A stretch of 64,000 nucleotides of DNA from Gordonia phthalatica (GCF_001305675.1 NZ_CP011853.1:1302001-1366000), one strand, 5' to 3'. Counted from the first letter of the stretch, positions 53,285-63,083 are shown. The notes: generated by a model from the letters alone, not told the origin. Numbers and translations: made by a program.

Positions 53285-54349
53285 TCAGGCGTTCGCGCCG
53301 CGACCGATCACCGGCCACGGTTCGACGTCGTCGCCGGGCGTCGCTCCCGCGTACAGCACGTCGACGAGGTTCACCGCACTGCACACGTGATTGGGGATCA
53401 CCCGGACCTCGTCGCCGAGGCACGGAACTGTGCTGCCGGCGGGGAAGTCGACCACCGCGTGATGCTCCGACAGCGAGACGATCCGGGCGTCGAGGTGATC
53501 GAGGAGCCGCCCGTATCCGGTGGCCCACGCCGGGCGGTCCGCGCCGAGGATCTTGCTGCCCGCGTCGAGCACGATGCGGTCGCCGGACCGGCTGACGACG
53601 GTCGAGACCGCGGTCAGCGCGATGTCGTCGACGGTCGCGCTGCCCAACTCCAACTGCTGGGCGTCGTCGAACGCGTAGACGCCGGGCCGCAGTTCGGTGA
53701 CGACGCCTGCGTCGGCGAGACGGACCGTCGGGGTGGAACCGCCGCTGACGACGGTCACGTCGAAACCGCTGTTGCGCAACGATTCTGCCGCGGCCGAGAG
53801 GGCGGCCGCCTCCTGCTTCGCGGCGTCGTCGCGTGCTGCACCGGGACCGTACCCGTGGCCGGGGAAGGTGAAGACGCCGACCACGTCGAGCCCCGCGTCG
53901 CGGGCGGCCGTCGCCACCTCCACCACGCCATCGGGGGACACACCACTGCGATGCATGCCGGAGTCCACCTCCACCAGGACGCGGACGTCCGTGTCGGTCA
54001 GGCCCGCGGCGAGCCGCCGTGCGCCGTCGGCCGAGTCGATGCCGACCGACACGCGCACGCGGCCGGCGAGGGTGCGCAGTCGATGGGCCCTGCTCCCGGA
54101 CAGCCACAGGGGATAGGCTATGAACAGGTCCACGACGCCCGCTTCGGCGAAGGTCTCCGCCTCTCCGATCGTCGCGACCGTCAGCCCGACGGCACCCGCC
54201 TCCAGTTGCCGCTGCGCGATCTCCGCGCACTTGTGGGTCTTGGCGTGCGGACGCAGGACCACGTCGTGGTCGGCGGCCCAGGACGCCATGGACTGCACAT
54301 TCCGCTCCAGGCGGTCGACGTCGACGAACAGGTACGGGGTGTCGGGCAT
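53285..54349 (-). CDS. D-threonine aldolase / D-serine dehydratase-like PLP enzyme
   Basis: 354 residues, alanine-racemase-like barrel. The PLP lysine lies in VLRPHAKTHKCAEIA near residue 45. The metal-site His and Cys are in VIPNHVCSAVNL near residue 325, the pattern of D-threonine aldolase and DSD1-type D-serine dehydratase. EVDSGMHRSGV and SGGSTPTV complete the family set. The exact reaction is not decided by sequence. ATG at 54349 chosen; a GTG 15 nt upstream is possible. Ends 8 bp from the convergent ArsR gene. Confidence 0.83.
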   Translation of the reverse strand: MPDTPYLFVDVDRLERNVQSMASWAADHDVVLRPHAKTHKCAEIAQRQLEAGAVGLTVATIGEAETFAEAGVVDLFIAYPLWLSGSRAHRLRTLAGRVRVSVGIDSADGARRLAAGLTDTDVRVLVEVDSGMHRSGVSPDGVVEVATAARDAGLDVVGVFTFPGHGYGPGAARDDAAKQEAAALSAAAESLRNSGFDVTVVSGGSTPTVRLADAGVVTELRPGVYAFDDAQQLELGSATVDDIALTAVSTVVSRSGDRIVLDAGSKILGADRPAWATGYGRLLDHLDARIVSLSEHHAVVDFPAGSTVPCLGDEVRVIPNHVCSAVNLVDVLYAGATPGDDVEPWPVIGRGANA

Positions 54350-54731
54350 ATCTGATCGTTGCACGCCGGGACTTCACGGTCGATGAGGTCGACGACCTCT
54401 GTCGGCGCGGTGCGGATCGGCAGGGAACGTCGTACCGGCGTGCGACGGTGTCATTCGAGGTCGGAGATGCCGACGACGACGGCAGATGTGGACACGATCC
54501 AATGAATTCGAACTATTGTTCTTTTATTAAGTGAGATATATCATAGTTGTCAGAACCTATCGAGGCGTCCCTCAGTGGTCGTCGTCAAGTTCTTTGAAAA
54601 GTTGATAGCGCGTCGCGGTGAAGGCGACACCGCAAGGTGGCACCGCGACGGCAAACGTGTTCGGCGCGTCAGGCCTCGGGGTAGGGGCGCTGACGCGCGA
54701 GTGCGGATCGTGGTGCGGCGTGGGGTGTCGG
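54350..54731. other. 382-bp intergenic region with an AT-rich core
   Basis: No convincing gene. Bases about 54500-54560 are strikingly AT-rich for this genome. They contain a degenerate SOS-like palindrome (TCGAAC-TATT-GTTCTT, 54508-54523) and several -10-like hexamers. The region must carry the promoter of the PLP-enzyme gene and the end of the reductase transcript. A 76-codon plus-strand frame in its right half is Arg-rich and looks like a shadow. Confidence 0.5.
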
Positions 54732-56651
54732 TCAGCCCACTCGGCCGAGGGCGGCGTCCGACTCCTCGTGCATCAGGAAGTCCTGATGGAGCAGTCGGTT
54801 GGTGAGCCGCGGCGCGGCGTGGTGCCCGAAGTCGATGAGGTCGCCGATCAGGGTGTTGACGCGCTTGGGTCGGTCGATCATCGCCCGCAGGACGCGGTTG
54901 GCGGCTTTGTCGACACTCCAGATGCCGCGGACGGCGTCGTAGGCGTTGGTCGGCACGATCATCCGAGTGCGTGTCAAGGGGATGCGCACATTGCTGAACG
55001 TCACATGATCCGAGAGTGTCTCGGCGCTCGTCGCGTCACTGAAGGCCTCCAGCGCGGCCTTCGACGCGGCGTACGCGCCGAACCGCGGTGCGCGGCTCTG
55101 CACCTCGATCGACGAGACGTTGACGATGTGCCCGGACTGCCGCTCCGTCATGTGGGGCAGCAGGGCCAGGGTCAGGTAGACGGCGCCGAAGTAGTTCACG
55201 GCCATCGTGCGGTGGTAGTCGTGCGAGCGATCGATCGCGTTGGCGGTGGCGCGTCGGATGGAGCGGCCCGCGTTGTTGATGAGGACGTCGACGTGATCGT
55301 GCTCGCACAACACCGACTTCACGAGGGTCTGGACGGCGGCCTCGTCGCTGATGTCCGCCGGATAGGCGTAGGCGCGACCCAGCGGCAGCCCGGGTTTCGG
55401 CACCTCCGCGTCGAGTTCGGCGGCCGTGCCGACGAGTCGGTCCGCATCGCGCGCGACGAGGAAGACGTTCGCTCCGCGTCGTACGCACATGCGGGCGGTC
55501 GCGCGGCCGATGCCGGCCGAGGCGCCGGTGATGAGAATGTTCTTGCCGACCAGGGGGCCGCGCGGATCGTCGCGACGATGGCGAGCGGGATCCAGGTGGT
55601 CGAACCAGTAGCGCCACAGCCGTGGGGCGTAGTCGACGAGGTTCGGCAACCGGATGCCCAGTGCGTCGAGCGTCGCGATCGTGTACTCGCTGCGCACCAC
55701 GACGGGCACGGCCGCGGCGTCGAGTGCGGCGGGCGGGATGCCCGCCTGCTCGGCCACCAGGTCGCGGCCCGAGCGGAACGGCCCGCGACCGCTCAGAACC
55801 AGTGCCGGTCGTAGCACGGAGGACGGGACGGCGGTGAAACCGCGCGGACCGTCGAAGGCCGGGGAGATCGCGTTGAACAGGTCGGTGCTGGTCCACGCCT
55901 GAGGGTCGGCCAGATGGAAGACAAGGCTGCTCCGACCCGGCTGCGACTCGACGAGCGCGACCAGGGCGTCCGCGGCGAAATCGACGGGGACCAGGTTGAT
56001 CCGACCGAAATCGGGCATCGGCACGGGGAGGAACGACGGCAACTGCCGCAACTGAGTGAGATGGCTGAAGAAGTAGTAGGGGCCGTCGGCCTTCGGTGTC
56101 TCGCCGGTCACAGAGTCTCCGACCACCGCCGCCGGCCGATAGACGCGCCAGGAGAGACCGGGGGTCTCGCGGACCACTCGCTCGCCGTCGAACTTGGAGC
56201 GATGGCATCCGGTGGGGAAGCCCTGGCCCAGGTCGAAGTCGTTCTCGGTGAAGTCCCCGTCATGGTTGCCCGCGACGGCGAGCGATGACACGTGATGCAG
56301 CATCGCGCCGCGGGAGACCGCGAACTCCGCGACGCGGCGCGTGCCGTTCACATTGACCTCGTGCTGCTGCTTCTCGTCGCCCGTCACATCGTGGAGGGCG
56401 GCCAGATGAATCACGTGGTCGATGGGGCCGAGGTCGTCACCGCGCAGCCCGAGGCCGTCCTGGGTCACGTCGCCGACGACGGTGATCACCCGGTCGCCCC
56501 CGGTGATCTTCTCCATCGCAGTGTCGAACCGAGGCAGGGTTCCTGGACGCACCAGGACGAGGACCCGCGCCGAATCGTCGCGGGCCAGAAGGCGTTCGAC
56601 AACGCGGCGGCCGATGAAACCACTGCCGCCGGTCACGAAGTAACACGTCAC
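54732..56651 (-). CDS. acrA1: AcrA1-like two-domain fatty acyl-CoA reductase
   Basis: 639 residues. N-terminal extended-SDR (male-sterility/FAR-type) domain: TCYFVTGGSGFIGRRVVERLL and HVIHLAALHDVTG, with a YxxxK-type HRSKFDGERVV. A C-terminal classical SDR domain follows from about 375: LVGKNILITGASAGIGRATA, NNAGRSI, YAASKAALEAFS. Same architecture as Rv3391 AcrA1 and the bacterial acyl-CoA reductase of wax-ester formers: acyl-CoA to aldehyde to alcohol. GTG at 56651 chosen from the domain start; a frame extends 38 codons further upstream. Confidence 0.85.
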   Translation of the reverse strand: MTCYFVTGGSGFIGRRVVERLLARDDSARVLVLVRPGTLPRFDTAMEKITGGDRVITVVGDVTQDGLGLRGDDLGPIDHVIHLAALHDVTGDEKQQHEVNVNGTRRVAEFAVSRGAMLHHVSSLAVAGNHDGDFTENDFDLGQGFPTGCHRSKFDGERVVRETPGLSWRVYRPAAVVGDSVTGETPKADGPYYFFSHLTQLRQLPSFLPVPMPDFGRINLVPVDFAADALVALVESQPGRSSLVFHLADPQAWTSTDLFNAISPAFDGPRGFTAVPSSVLRPALVLSGRGPFRSGRDLVAEQAGIPPAALDAAAVPVVVRSEYTIATLDALGIRLPNLVDYAPRLWRYWFDHLDPARHRRDDPRGPLVGKNILITGASAGIGRATARMCVRRGANVFLVARDADRLVGTAAELDAEVPKPGLPLGRAYAYPADISDEAAVQTLVKSVLCEHDHVDVLINNAGRSIRRATANAIDRSHDYHRTMAVNYFGAVYLTLALLPHMTERQSGHIVNVSSIEVQSRAPRFGAYAASKAALEAFSDATSAETLSDHVTFSNVRIPLTRTRMIVPTNAYDAVRGIWSVDKAANRVLRAMIDRPKRVNTLIGDLIDFGHHAAPRLTNRLLHQDFLMHEESDAALGRVG

Positions 56652-56810
56652 CGAGTCAGAATTGCACAGATACGTACGACGCTGAATGATTTCGCGGTGG
56701 ATTTCAGGTCTCCGGACGACGGAAGTGGCGCGATTTGACGCTTTCGTGGGCACTTGCTCACCCATCCTCTGATGGGGTGGTCAAATCGACGTGGAGCGAG
56801 GTGAAGGCGA

Positions 56811-57695
56811 GTGGCGAACCGGATTGTGACGGTGCTGGTGGATCCGCATGCGATCGGCGACGGCGAGATGTCGCCGCCCGTCGTCGGTCAGGTCGTCACC
56901 TACGCGGTGACCTTCGAAGAATCCGACCGATTCCCGGACGCGCACTCGGTGCGAGGCGTCATCGAACCGTCGCCCGAACCCCCACGGCCCGGGCGAGGCG
57001 GTGTCGGCGGTGAGGGGTTCACGTGGTCGGGAGTCTTCCGCGGGGAAGGATGGGCCGCGGACTGGGCCGGGCCGCGACCTCGACTGGGTCCCGTCGACTT
57101 GCGCGGGCACTTCTTCGCAAGCTTCAGTGCACTCTGCCGGAACGAGATCCGCGGTCGGGTGACGCGGGTACGGATCGTCGGGGAGAGGTGGACGTACGAT
57201 CGCGGCATCCCGACGGCGCGAGCGCTGCAGGCGATGCGCGATGTCGAAGCGGCACCGCAGCGGCTGATCGACGAACGGTCGGACCGGAGTGCGGGTAGGG
57301 ACGAGTGTCTGGTGGAGTCGGTGCTGGTCGACCTCGACCTCGACGACGTCCCCGAACTTCAACCGCGACCCGCGTTTCTGCCGTTGAAGGTCAGCGCGGC
57401 CGACGACGACCTGTGGCTGCTCGATCGGCAGTTGCCTCGCGTCGTTCGACGGCGAGGCGAGTCGATCTCCATTCATGACTATCCGGCGCCGGTCGTCGAT
57501 CACTGGATGGAGAACGATCGACTGCGCGCGGTCCACGCCGCCGCAGCGGGCTGCTGGGTCAGCGGCCGCAGCGGCCTGTGCTGGATCGGCGTCGACGGGT
57601 CGACCTCACGGTTGTCGGACCGGCCGATCGCAGCCTGCGCGGTCCACGACGACACGCTCCTGGCCTGCACGGCCCGCATCACAACCATTCCGTGA
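56811..57695 (+). CDS. hypothetical protein, 294 aa
   Basis: Unrecognised soluble protein, GTG start after gaaggcga. The N-terminal part is beta-rich (IVTVLVDPHAIGDGEM; VVTYAVTFEES), a Pro/Gly-rich loop follows (PSPEPPRPGRGGVGGEG), and the second half contains VESVLVDLDLDDVPEL and a Trp/Cys-bearing tail. Its stop lies two bases before the dnaE2 LexA box, so the dnaE2 promoter is embedded in the end of this gene. Not an obvious DNA-repair protein. Confidence 0.65.
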   Translation: MANRIVTVLVDPHAIGDGEMSPPVVGQVVTYAVTFEESDRFPDAHSVRGVIEPSPEPPRPGRGGVGGEGFTWSGVFRGEGWAADWAGPRPRLGPVDLRGHFFASFSALCRNEIRGRVTRVRIVGERWTYDRGIPTARALQAMRDVEAAPQRLIDERSDRSAGRDECLVESVLVDLDLDDVPELQPRPAFLPLKVSAADDDLWLLDRQLPRVVRRRGESISIHDYPAPVVDHWMENDRLRAVHAAAAGCWVSGRSGLCWIGVDGSTSRLSDRPIAACAVHDDTLLACTARITTIP

Positions 57696-57696
57696 A

Positions 57697-57712
57697 TCGA
57701 ACGTGTGTTCTA
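57697..57712. promoter_or_regulatory. LexA (SOS) box and -10 of dnaE2
   Basis: TCGAACGTGTGTTCTA, one arm perfect and one position off in the other. TAGAAT at 57711-57716 overlaps the box and ends six bases before the dnaE2 ATG, so LexA would cover the promoter and the message is likely leaderless. Confidence 0.9.
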
Positions 57713-57722
57713 GAATCGAGGG

Positions 57723-60700
57723 ATGGGTTGGCACAACGGGCCTCCGACCTGGTCGGAGATGGAACGCGTCCTGTCCGGTCGCGCGCCCGCTCGCGGCGAC
57801 CGCCCGGGGGAGACCTTCCCGCCGACGTTCAACGGCGCCGGCTACGGCGGTGCGCCGGGCGACGGGGGCGACTCGCCGGCGTGGTCCCGCAAGCGGGGCG
57901 CCTATGAGGCCGCCGACATCGAGTTCGGTGCGTCGACCGTTCCGTATGCGGAGCTGCATGCGCACAGCGCGTACAGCTTCCTCGACGGGGCGTCGATGCC
58001 CGAGGCGATGGTCGAGGAGGCGCAACGGCTGGGGCTGCGCGGGCTGGCGCTGACCGACCACGACGGCTTCTACGGCGTCGTACGGTTCGCCGAGGCCGCG
58101 AAGGAGTTCGGCATGCCGACGATCTTCGGCGCGGAACTGTCGCTGCAGCGCGACGCCGCGCGCGCCGGGGCGGTGGATCCGCCGGGGGAGCATCTGCTGG
58201 TCCTCGCGCGCCGCGACGAGGGCTACCGCAGGCTCTCGCGGGTCATCGCCGACGCCCACATGAGCGGTGGCGAGAAGGGGCTGCTGCGGTACGACGCCGA
58301 TGCCATCGCCGAGCACGCCTCGGCCGGTCACTGGCTGGTGCTCACCGGCTGCCGGAAGGGCGCGGTGCGTCGCGCCCTCGATCGTGGAGGTCGGCGGGCC
58401 GCCGACGCCGCGCTCGGGGAGATGATCGAACGTTTCGGCGCGGAGAACGTCGCTGTCGAACTGAGCCCCGGATCGGGGTCGGACGACGACGAGCGCAACG
58501 CACTCCTGGCGGCGCTTGCGGCATCGCATCGGGTGCCGACGGTCGCGACCACCGGGGCGCACTTCGCGGCACCCGAGAACGGGCGGCTCGCGACGGCGAT
58601 GGCCGCCATCCGAGCCCGAACCGACATGGCGACCATCGACGGCTGGCTGCCCGGCGTCGGCGGCGCGCACCTGCGGACCGGCGACGAGATGCTGCGGCTG
58701 ATGCCCGCGCACCGCGACGCCATCGACAACGCGGTCGCATTCGCGCAGGAGTGCGCGTTCTCGCTGGGGCTGATCGCGCCGAACCTGCCGCCCTACGACG
58801 TCCCCGACGGTCACACCGAGGCCACCTGGCTGCGGGAGCTGACCGAACGCGGGGCCCGCGGCCGCTACGGCACGCGCGAACAGCGACCGGACGCGTACCG
58901 GCAGATCGACCACGAGCTCGCGATCATCGAGACGCTGACCTTTCCCGGCTACTTTCTCGTCGTCCACGACATCGTCACCTTCTGCAAAACCAACGACATC
59001 CTGTGCCAGGGGCGGGGCAGTGCCGCCAACTCCGCGGTCTGTTACGCCCTCGGGATCACCAACGTCGACCCCGTCGCCAACCACCTGCTGTTCGAACGGT
59101 TCCTCTCACCCGAACGCGACGGGCCGCCCGACATCGATGTCGACATCGAGTCCGACCGCCGGGAAGAGGCCATCCAGCACGTCTACGCCAAGCACGGGCG
59201 CAGCCGCAGCGCGCAGGTAGCCAACGTGATCACCTACCGCGGGCGCTCGGCGATCCGCGACACCGCCCGCGCTCTGGGCTATGCCCCCGGGCAGCAGGAC
59301 GCGTGGAGCAAGGTCCCCGACTCCGCGCCCGACGACGTCCGCGCGCTGGCCGCCGAGATCTCCTCCCTCCCGCGGCATCTCGGCATCCACTCGGGCGGCA
59401 TGGTGATCTGCGACCGACCGATCGCCGATGTCTGCCCCACCGAGTGGGCACGCATGCCGGGCCGCAGCGTCCTGCAGTGGGACAAGGACGACTGCGCCGC
59501 CGTCGGCCTGGTGAAGTTCGACCTCCTGGGTCTCGGCATGCTGTCGGCGCTGCACTACATGATCGACCTGGTCGCCGAGCACGAGGACGTCCACGTCGAT
59601 CTCGCCAAGCTCGACCTCACCGAGGAGGGCGTCTACGAGATGCTCTGCCGCGCCGACTCGGTCGGCGTCTTCCAGGTGGAGTCGCGGGCGCAGATGGCGA
59701 CCCTCCCGCGATTGAAGCCGCGCAACTTCTACGACCTCGTCGTCGAGGTCGCACTGATCCGTCCCGGACCCATCCAGGGCGGCTCGGTGCACCCCTACAT
59801 CCGCCGCCGCAACGGTCTGGAGTCGCCGGCCTGCGAGCATCCCGCGATGGAGGCCGCCCTCGGCCGCACCCTCGGCATCCCGCTGTTCCAGGAACAGCTG
59901 ATGCACTTGGCGCGCGACGTCGCGGGCTTCAACGGCGGCGAGGCCGACCAGTTGCGGCGCGCCATGGGATCCAAACGGTCGCCGGAGAAGATGGAACGGC
60001 TCAAGAAACGGTTCTACGACGGCATGCGCGAGACCCACGACATCACCGGCCCGCTCGCCGACCGCATCTACGAGAAGATGGCGGCGTTCGCCAACTTCGG
60101 CTTCCCGGAGAGTCATTCGCAGAGCTTCGCGTCGCTCGTCTTCTATTCGGCGTGGTTCAAACTGCATCATCCCGCGGCCTTCTGCGCGGGCCTTCTGCGC
60201 GCTCAGCCGATGGGCTTCTACTCGCCGCAGTCACTGGTCGCCGACGCCCGCCGCCACGGCGTGCAGGTCCGTCGACCGGACGTGAACTCCTCTCTCGCCC
60301 ACGCGGGTCTGGAGCGGGGCGACGACGGCCCCGAGGTGCGGATCGGGCTCGGCGCGGTCCGCGGACTGTCGTCGGAGAGCGCGGAGAAGATCGTGCAGGC
60401 ACGGGAGTCCGGCGGACCGTTCACCTCCGTCGCAGACCTGTCGCGCCGCGTCGAAGCGACCACCGCCCAGCTCGAGGCGCTGGCCACCGCGGGCGCTTTC
60501 GAGAGTCTGGGACTGGACCGTCGGTCCGCGCTGTGGGAGACGGGGATCGCCGCCGGACTGCGCGAGGAGCACCTGAAGATCACCTCGCCGCGCGCCGCTC
60601 CCATGCTGCCCGGGATGTCGGAGGTGGAGCTCACGACCGTCGACGCGCTGTCGACCGGCATCTCGCCGCGCGCGTACCCGACCGAGTACCTGCGTCCCCG

Positions 60701-61028
60701 CCTCGACGCGATGGGCGTCGTCCCCGCCGACCGACTGCTGTCGGTGGCCGACGGCACCCGCGTGCTGGTCGGGGGAGCGGTGACCCACCGGCAGCGTCCC
60801 GCGACGGCGTCGGGTGTCACCTTCGTCAACCTCGAAGACGAGACCGGCATGGTGAACGTCGTCTGCTCGGTGGGGCTGTGGGCGCGCTACCGAAAGCTCG
60901 CGCAGACCGCGCCTGCCTTGCTGATCCGCGGCAAGGTGCAGAACGCGGAGGGAGCCGTGACCGTCGTCGCCGACCGACTGCAGAAGCTCGACCTCAAGGT
61001 CGGCACCCGGTCGCGGGACTGGTGCTGA
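57723..61028 (+). CDS. dnaE2: error-prone DNA polymerase DnaE2
   Basis: 1101-residue C-family polymerase, the translesion enzyme of the SOS mutasome. N-terminal PHP domain YAELHAHSAYSFLDGAS near residue 77, catalytic acidic triad region GPPDIDVDIESDRREE near 467, finger and little-finger motifs (RLKPRNFYDLVVEVALIRPGPIQG; PLFQEQLMHLA), helix-hairpin-helix near 900, and an OB fold at the C-terminus (VTFVNLEDETGMVNVVC). No C-terminal clamp motif is expected; ImuB supplies it. The N-terminal 70 residues are a Gly/Pro-rich extension. Confidence 0.96.
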   Translation: MGWHNGPPTWSEMERVLSGRAPARGDRPGETFPPTFNGAGYGGAPGDGGDSPAWSRKRGAYEAADIEFGASTVPYAELHAHSAYSFLDGASMPEAMVEEAQRLGLRGLALTDHDGFYGVVRFAEAAKEFGMPTIFGAELSLQRDAARAGAVDPPGEHLLVLARRDEGYRRLSRVIADAHMSGGEKGLLRYDADAIAEHASAGHWLVLTGCRKGAVRRALDRGGRRAADAALGEMIERFGAENVAVELSPGSGSDDDERNALLAALAASHRVPTVATTGAHFAAPENGRLATAMAAIRARTDMATIDGWLPGVGGAHLRTGDEMLRLMPAHRDAIDNAVAFAQECAFSLGLIAPNLPPYDVPDGHTEATWLRELTERGARGRYGTREQRPDAYRQIDHELAIIETLTFPGYFLVVHDIVTFCKTNDILCQGRGSAANSAVCYALGITNVDPVANHLLFERFLSPERDGPPDIDVDIESDRREEAIQHVYAKHGRSRSAQVANVITYRGRSAIRDTARALGYAPGQQDAWSKVPDSAPDDVRALAAEISSLPRHLGIHSGGMVICDRPIADVCPTEWARMPGRSVLQWDKDDCAAVGLVKFDLLGLGMLSALHYMIDLVAEHEDVHVDLAKLDLTEEGVYEMLCRADSVGVFQVESRAQMATLPRLKPRNFYDLVVEVALIRPGPIQGGSVHPYIRRRNGLESPACEHPAMEAALGRTLGIPLFQEQLMHLARDVAGFNGGEADQLRRAMGSKRSPEKMERLKKRFYDGMRETHDITGPLADRIYEKMAAFANFGFPESHSQSFASLVFYSAWFKLHHPAAFCAGLLRAQPMGFYSPQSLVADARRHGVQVRRPDVNSSLAHAGLERGDDGPEVRIGLGAVRGLSSESAEKIVQARESGGPFTSVADLSRRVEATTAQLEALATAGAFESLGLDRRSALWETGIAAGLREEHLKITSPRAAPMLPGMSEVELTTVDALSTGISPRAYPTEYLRPRLDAMGVVPADRLLSVADGTRVLVGGAVTHRQRPATASGVTFVNLEDETGMVNVVCSVGLWARYRKLAQTAPALLIRGKVQNAEGAVTVVADRLQKLDLKVGTRSRDWC

Positions 61029-61111
61029 GGAGTCGCCGGAAGTGCACCGAATTTCGCGATAAGGTCGCGGGGACAGAATTTCCCGCGGGCACAGAAAGAG
61101 CAGGGGAGCGC

Positions 61112-61864
61112 ATGGAGGTCGTGATCGTTGATCACCCCGAACAGGTGATGGCGGACATCATCGCGAACGCGGTGAAGGGCGGTGCCACGACCATCGGACT
61201 GGCGACCGGCTCGTCGCCGCTCGCCACCTACACCGAGCTGATCAGACGGCACAACGAGGAGGGCCTCTCGTTCAAGGGCGTCAACGCGGTGCTCCTCGAC
61301 GAGTACGTGGGCCTGCCGACGACGCACCCGGAGTCGTATGCGCGCTTCATCCGCGACAACTTCACCGACCACATCGACATCGGCGACGTCCACTCACCCG
61401 ACGGCATGGCCCCCGACAGCAAGGCCGCCGCACAGGCCTACGACGCGCTCATCGGGCAGGTCGGCCCCGTCGACGTGCAGATCCTCGGCATCGGCAGCAA
61501 CGGCCACATCGGCTTCAACGAGCCGTCGTCGTCGCTGACCTCCCGCACCCGCATCAAGACGCTCACCGAGAAGACGCGCCGCGACAACGCCCGTTTCTTC
61601 GACGACGACCTCGATCAGGTCCCCATGCACGTCATCACCCAGGGCCTCGGAACCATCAGCGACGCACGGCATCTCGCGCTCGTCGCGACCGGCGAGGGCA
61701 AGGCCGACGCGGTCGCCGCCGCCGTGGAGGGGCCGCTCTCCGCGTCGTGCCCCGCCTCGATCCTGCAGTGGCATCCGACCGCGACGATCGTCGTCGACCC
61801 CGCTGCCGCCGGCAAACTCAAGGACGCCGAGTACTACAAGTACGTCTACGCGAACAAGCCGTAG
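61112..61864 (+). CDS. nagB: glucosamine-6-phosphate deaminase
   Basis: 250 residues; converts glucosamine-6-phosphate to fructose-6-phosphate and ammonia. Signature segments are LATGSSPLATY near residue 31, LLDEYVGLP with the catalytic Asp near 63, and the GIGSNGHIGFNEP loop near 128-140 with catalytic His. The start is the ATG at 61112, preceded by caggggagcgc. Opposes GlmS encoded earlier in the window. Followed by a strong terminator. Confidence 0.95.
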   Translation: MEVVIVDHPEQVMADIIANAVKGGATTIGLATGSSPLATYTELIRRHNEEGLSFKGVNAVLLDEYVGLPTTHPESYARFIRDNFTDHIDIGDVHSPDGMAPDSKAAAQAYDALIGQVGPVDVQILGIGSNGHIGFNEPSSSLTSRTRIKTLTEKTRRDNARFFDDDLDQVPMHVITQGLGTISDARHLALVATGEGKADAVAAAVEGPLSASCPASILQWHPTATIVVDPAAAGKLKDAEYYKYVYANKP

Positions 61865-61875
61865 CCGAGCAGCAC

Positions 61876-61914
61876 GACGGTCCCGAGTCCAGAACGCCTG
61901 GACTCGGGACCGTC
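61876..61914. terminator. terminator between nagB and citrate synthase gene
   Basis: Perfect 17-bp stem gacggtcccgagtccag / ctggactcgggaccgtc with a 5-nt loop, 11 nt after the nagB stop; convergent genes share it. Confidence 0.92.
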
Positions 61915-61924
61915 TGCATCGGGC

Positions 61925-61959
61925 TCACGCCTGCTGCGTCACGCCTGCTGCGTCACGCC
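61925..61959. repeat. 14-bp tandem repeat (2.5 copies) at the citrate synthase stop
   Basis: tcacgcctgctgcg twice in a row then tcacgcc. Each unit begins with a TGA (minus strand); the rightmost one is the stop codon of the citrate synthase gene. Probably a slippage product. Confidence 0.8.
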
Positions 61960-63083
61960 TTTTGGGGCTCCGGGCCCACGTAGCGTGCCACCGGGCGGAT
62001 GATCTTCCGTTCCGCGGCCTGCTCCAGGATGTTGGCGGTCCAGCCGACGATGCGCGCCACGCCGAAGGTCGGCGTGAACATCTCCGGCGGCAGACCCACC
62101 TCGCTCATCAGGACGCCCGCGTAGTACTCGACGTTCGCGTACAGCTTGCGGCCCGGCTTCAACTCGTTGATCGCGGTCTCGATCTCGGTCTCCACCGCCC
62201 GCGCGTGCTGCACCAGCTCGGAGTCGTACCGAGCGGTGACGACCTCCTTCAGCAGTTCGGCGCGCGGATCGTGCGTGCGATAGACGGCGTGACCGAAGCC
62301 CATGATGACGTCGCCGTTCGCGATCTTGGTGCGCACCCACTCGCGGGTGTTGGACGGGTCACCGATCTCGTCGAGCGAGGCCAGTGCGCGACCCGGTGCT
62401 CCGCCGTGCAGCGGTCCCAGGAACGCGCCGAGCGCGCCGAGGATCGACGACGTCATGTCCGAGCCGGACGACGCCACCACGCGGCCGGCGAAGGTCGACG
62501 CGTTGAAACCGTGATCGATCGTGGTGATCAGGTAGGTCTGCAGTGCCTCGACGGCGGTCTGATCGGTGTTGCCGGTCGACATCCGCAGGTAGTCCGCGGT
62601 GTGGCCGAGCGACGGGTCGGCGTCGACCACGTCGAGCCCCCGCGCCAGGCGATACGCGGCCGCGACGACCGTCGGCGCCAGCGCGGTGTACTTCAGAGCC
62701 GCCTCGGTCTGCTCCTCCTCGGAGAGGTCGAACAGCGGCTTCTCCAGGATTCCGGACGAAGCCAGGGCCAATCGCAGTGCTGCGAGCGGCTCCACCTCCG
62801 GTGTCACGAATTTGCGGAGCAGGTCGACGGTCGCGCCGTCGAGGACCCGGAGCTCGCCGACGCGACGGGCGAAGGCCTCCGACTGAGCGGCGTCCGGCAG
62901 TGCACCCTGATACATCAGGTGCCAGACGTCCTCGAACGTCTGGGTCCGCGCCAGCTGCGTCGCGTCGTACTGGCGGTAATGGTAGAAACCCTCATTGCCG
63001 CGGACGTCGCCGATCTTCGTATCGGTGACGATCACGTTCTTGAGACCCCGAGGAACGGTGATCAACCCGTTTGCTTCAGTCAT
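61953..63083 (-). CDS. citA: citrate synthase (type 2, CitA-like)
   Basis: 376 residues; condenses acetyl-CoA and oxaloacetate. Catalytic His motifs lie in GAFLGPLHGGAPG near residue 225 and VIMGFGHAVYRTHDPRA near 265, and the Asp/Arg region in the final part (FTPTFGVARIVGWTANILEQ). The length fits the short bacterial citrate synthases such as M. tuberculosis CitA and methylcitrate synthase PrpC; no prp genes are adjacent. ATG at 63083 chosen over a 12-codon-longer frame. Divergent from the retron-like locus. Confidence 0.92.
   Translation of the reverse strand: MTEANGLITVPRGLKNVIVTDTKIGDVRGNEGFYHYRQYDATQLARTQTFEDVWHLMYQGALPDAAQSEAFARRVGELRVLDGATVDLLRKFVTPEVEPLAALRLALASSGILEKPLFDLSEEEQTEAALKYTALAPTVVAAAYRLARGLDVVDADPSLGHTADYLRMSTGNTDQTAVEALQTYLITTIDHGFNASTFAGRVVASSGSDMTSSILGALGAFLGPLHGGAPGRALASLDEIGDPSNTREWVRTKIANGDVIMGFGHAVYRTHDPRAELLKEVVTARYDSELVQHARAVETEIETAINELKPGRKLYANVEYYAGVLMSEVGLPPEMFTPTFGVARIVGWTANILEQAAERKIIRPVARYVGPEPQKA

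Noticed and set aside
54575..54805. 76-codon plus-strand frame
   Set aside because: Arg-rich, overlaps the 3' end of the reductase gene, no family features; only the first part lies in non-coding DNA.
58751..61111. long plus-strand frame in front of nagB
   Set aside because: It is a second frame of dnaE2; nagB begins at its own ATG with a ribosome-binding site.
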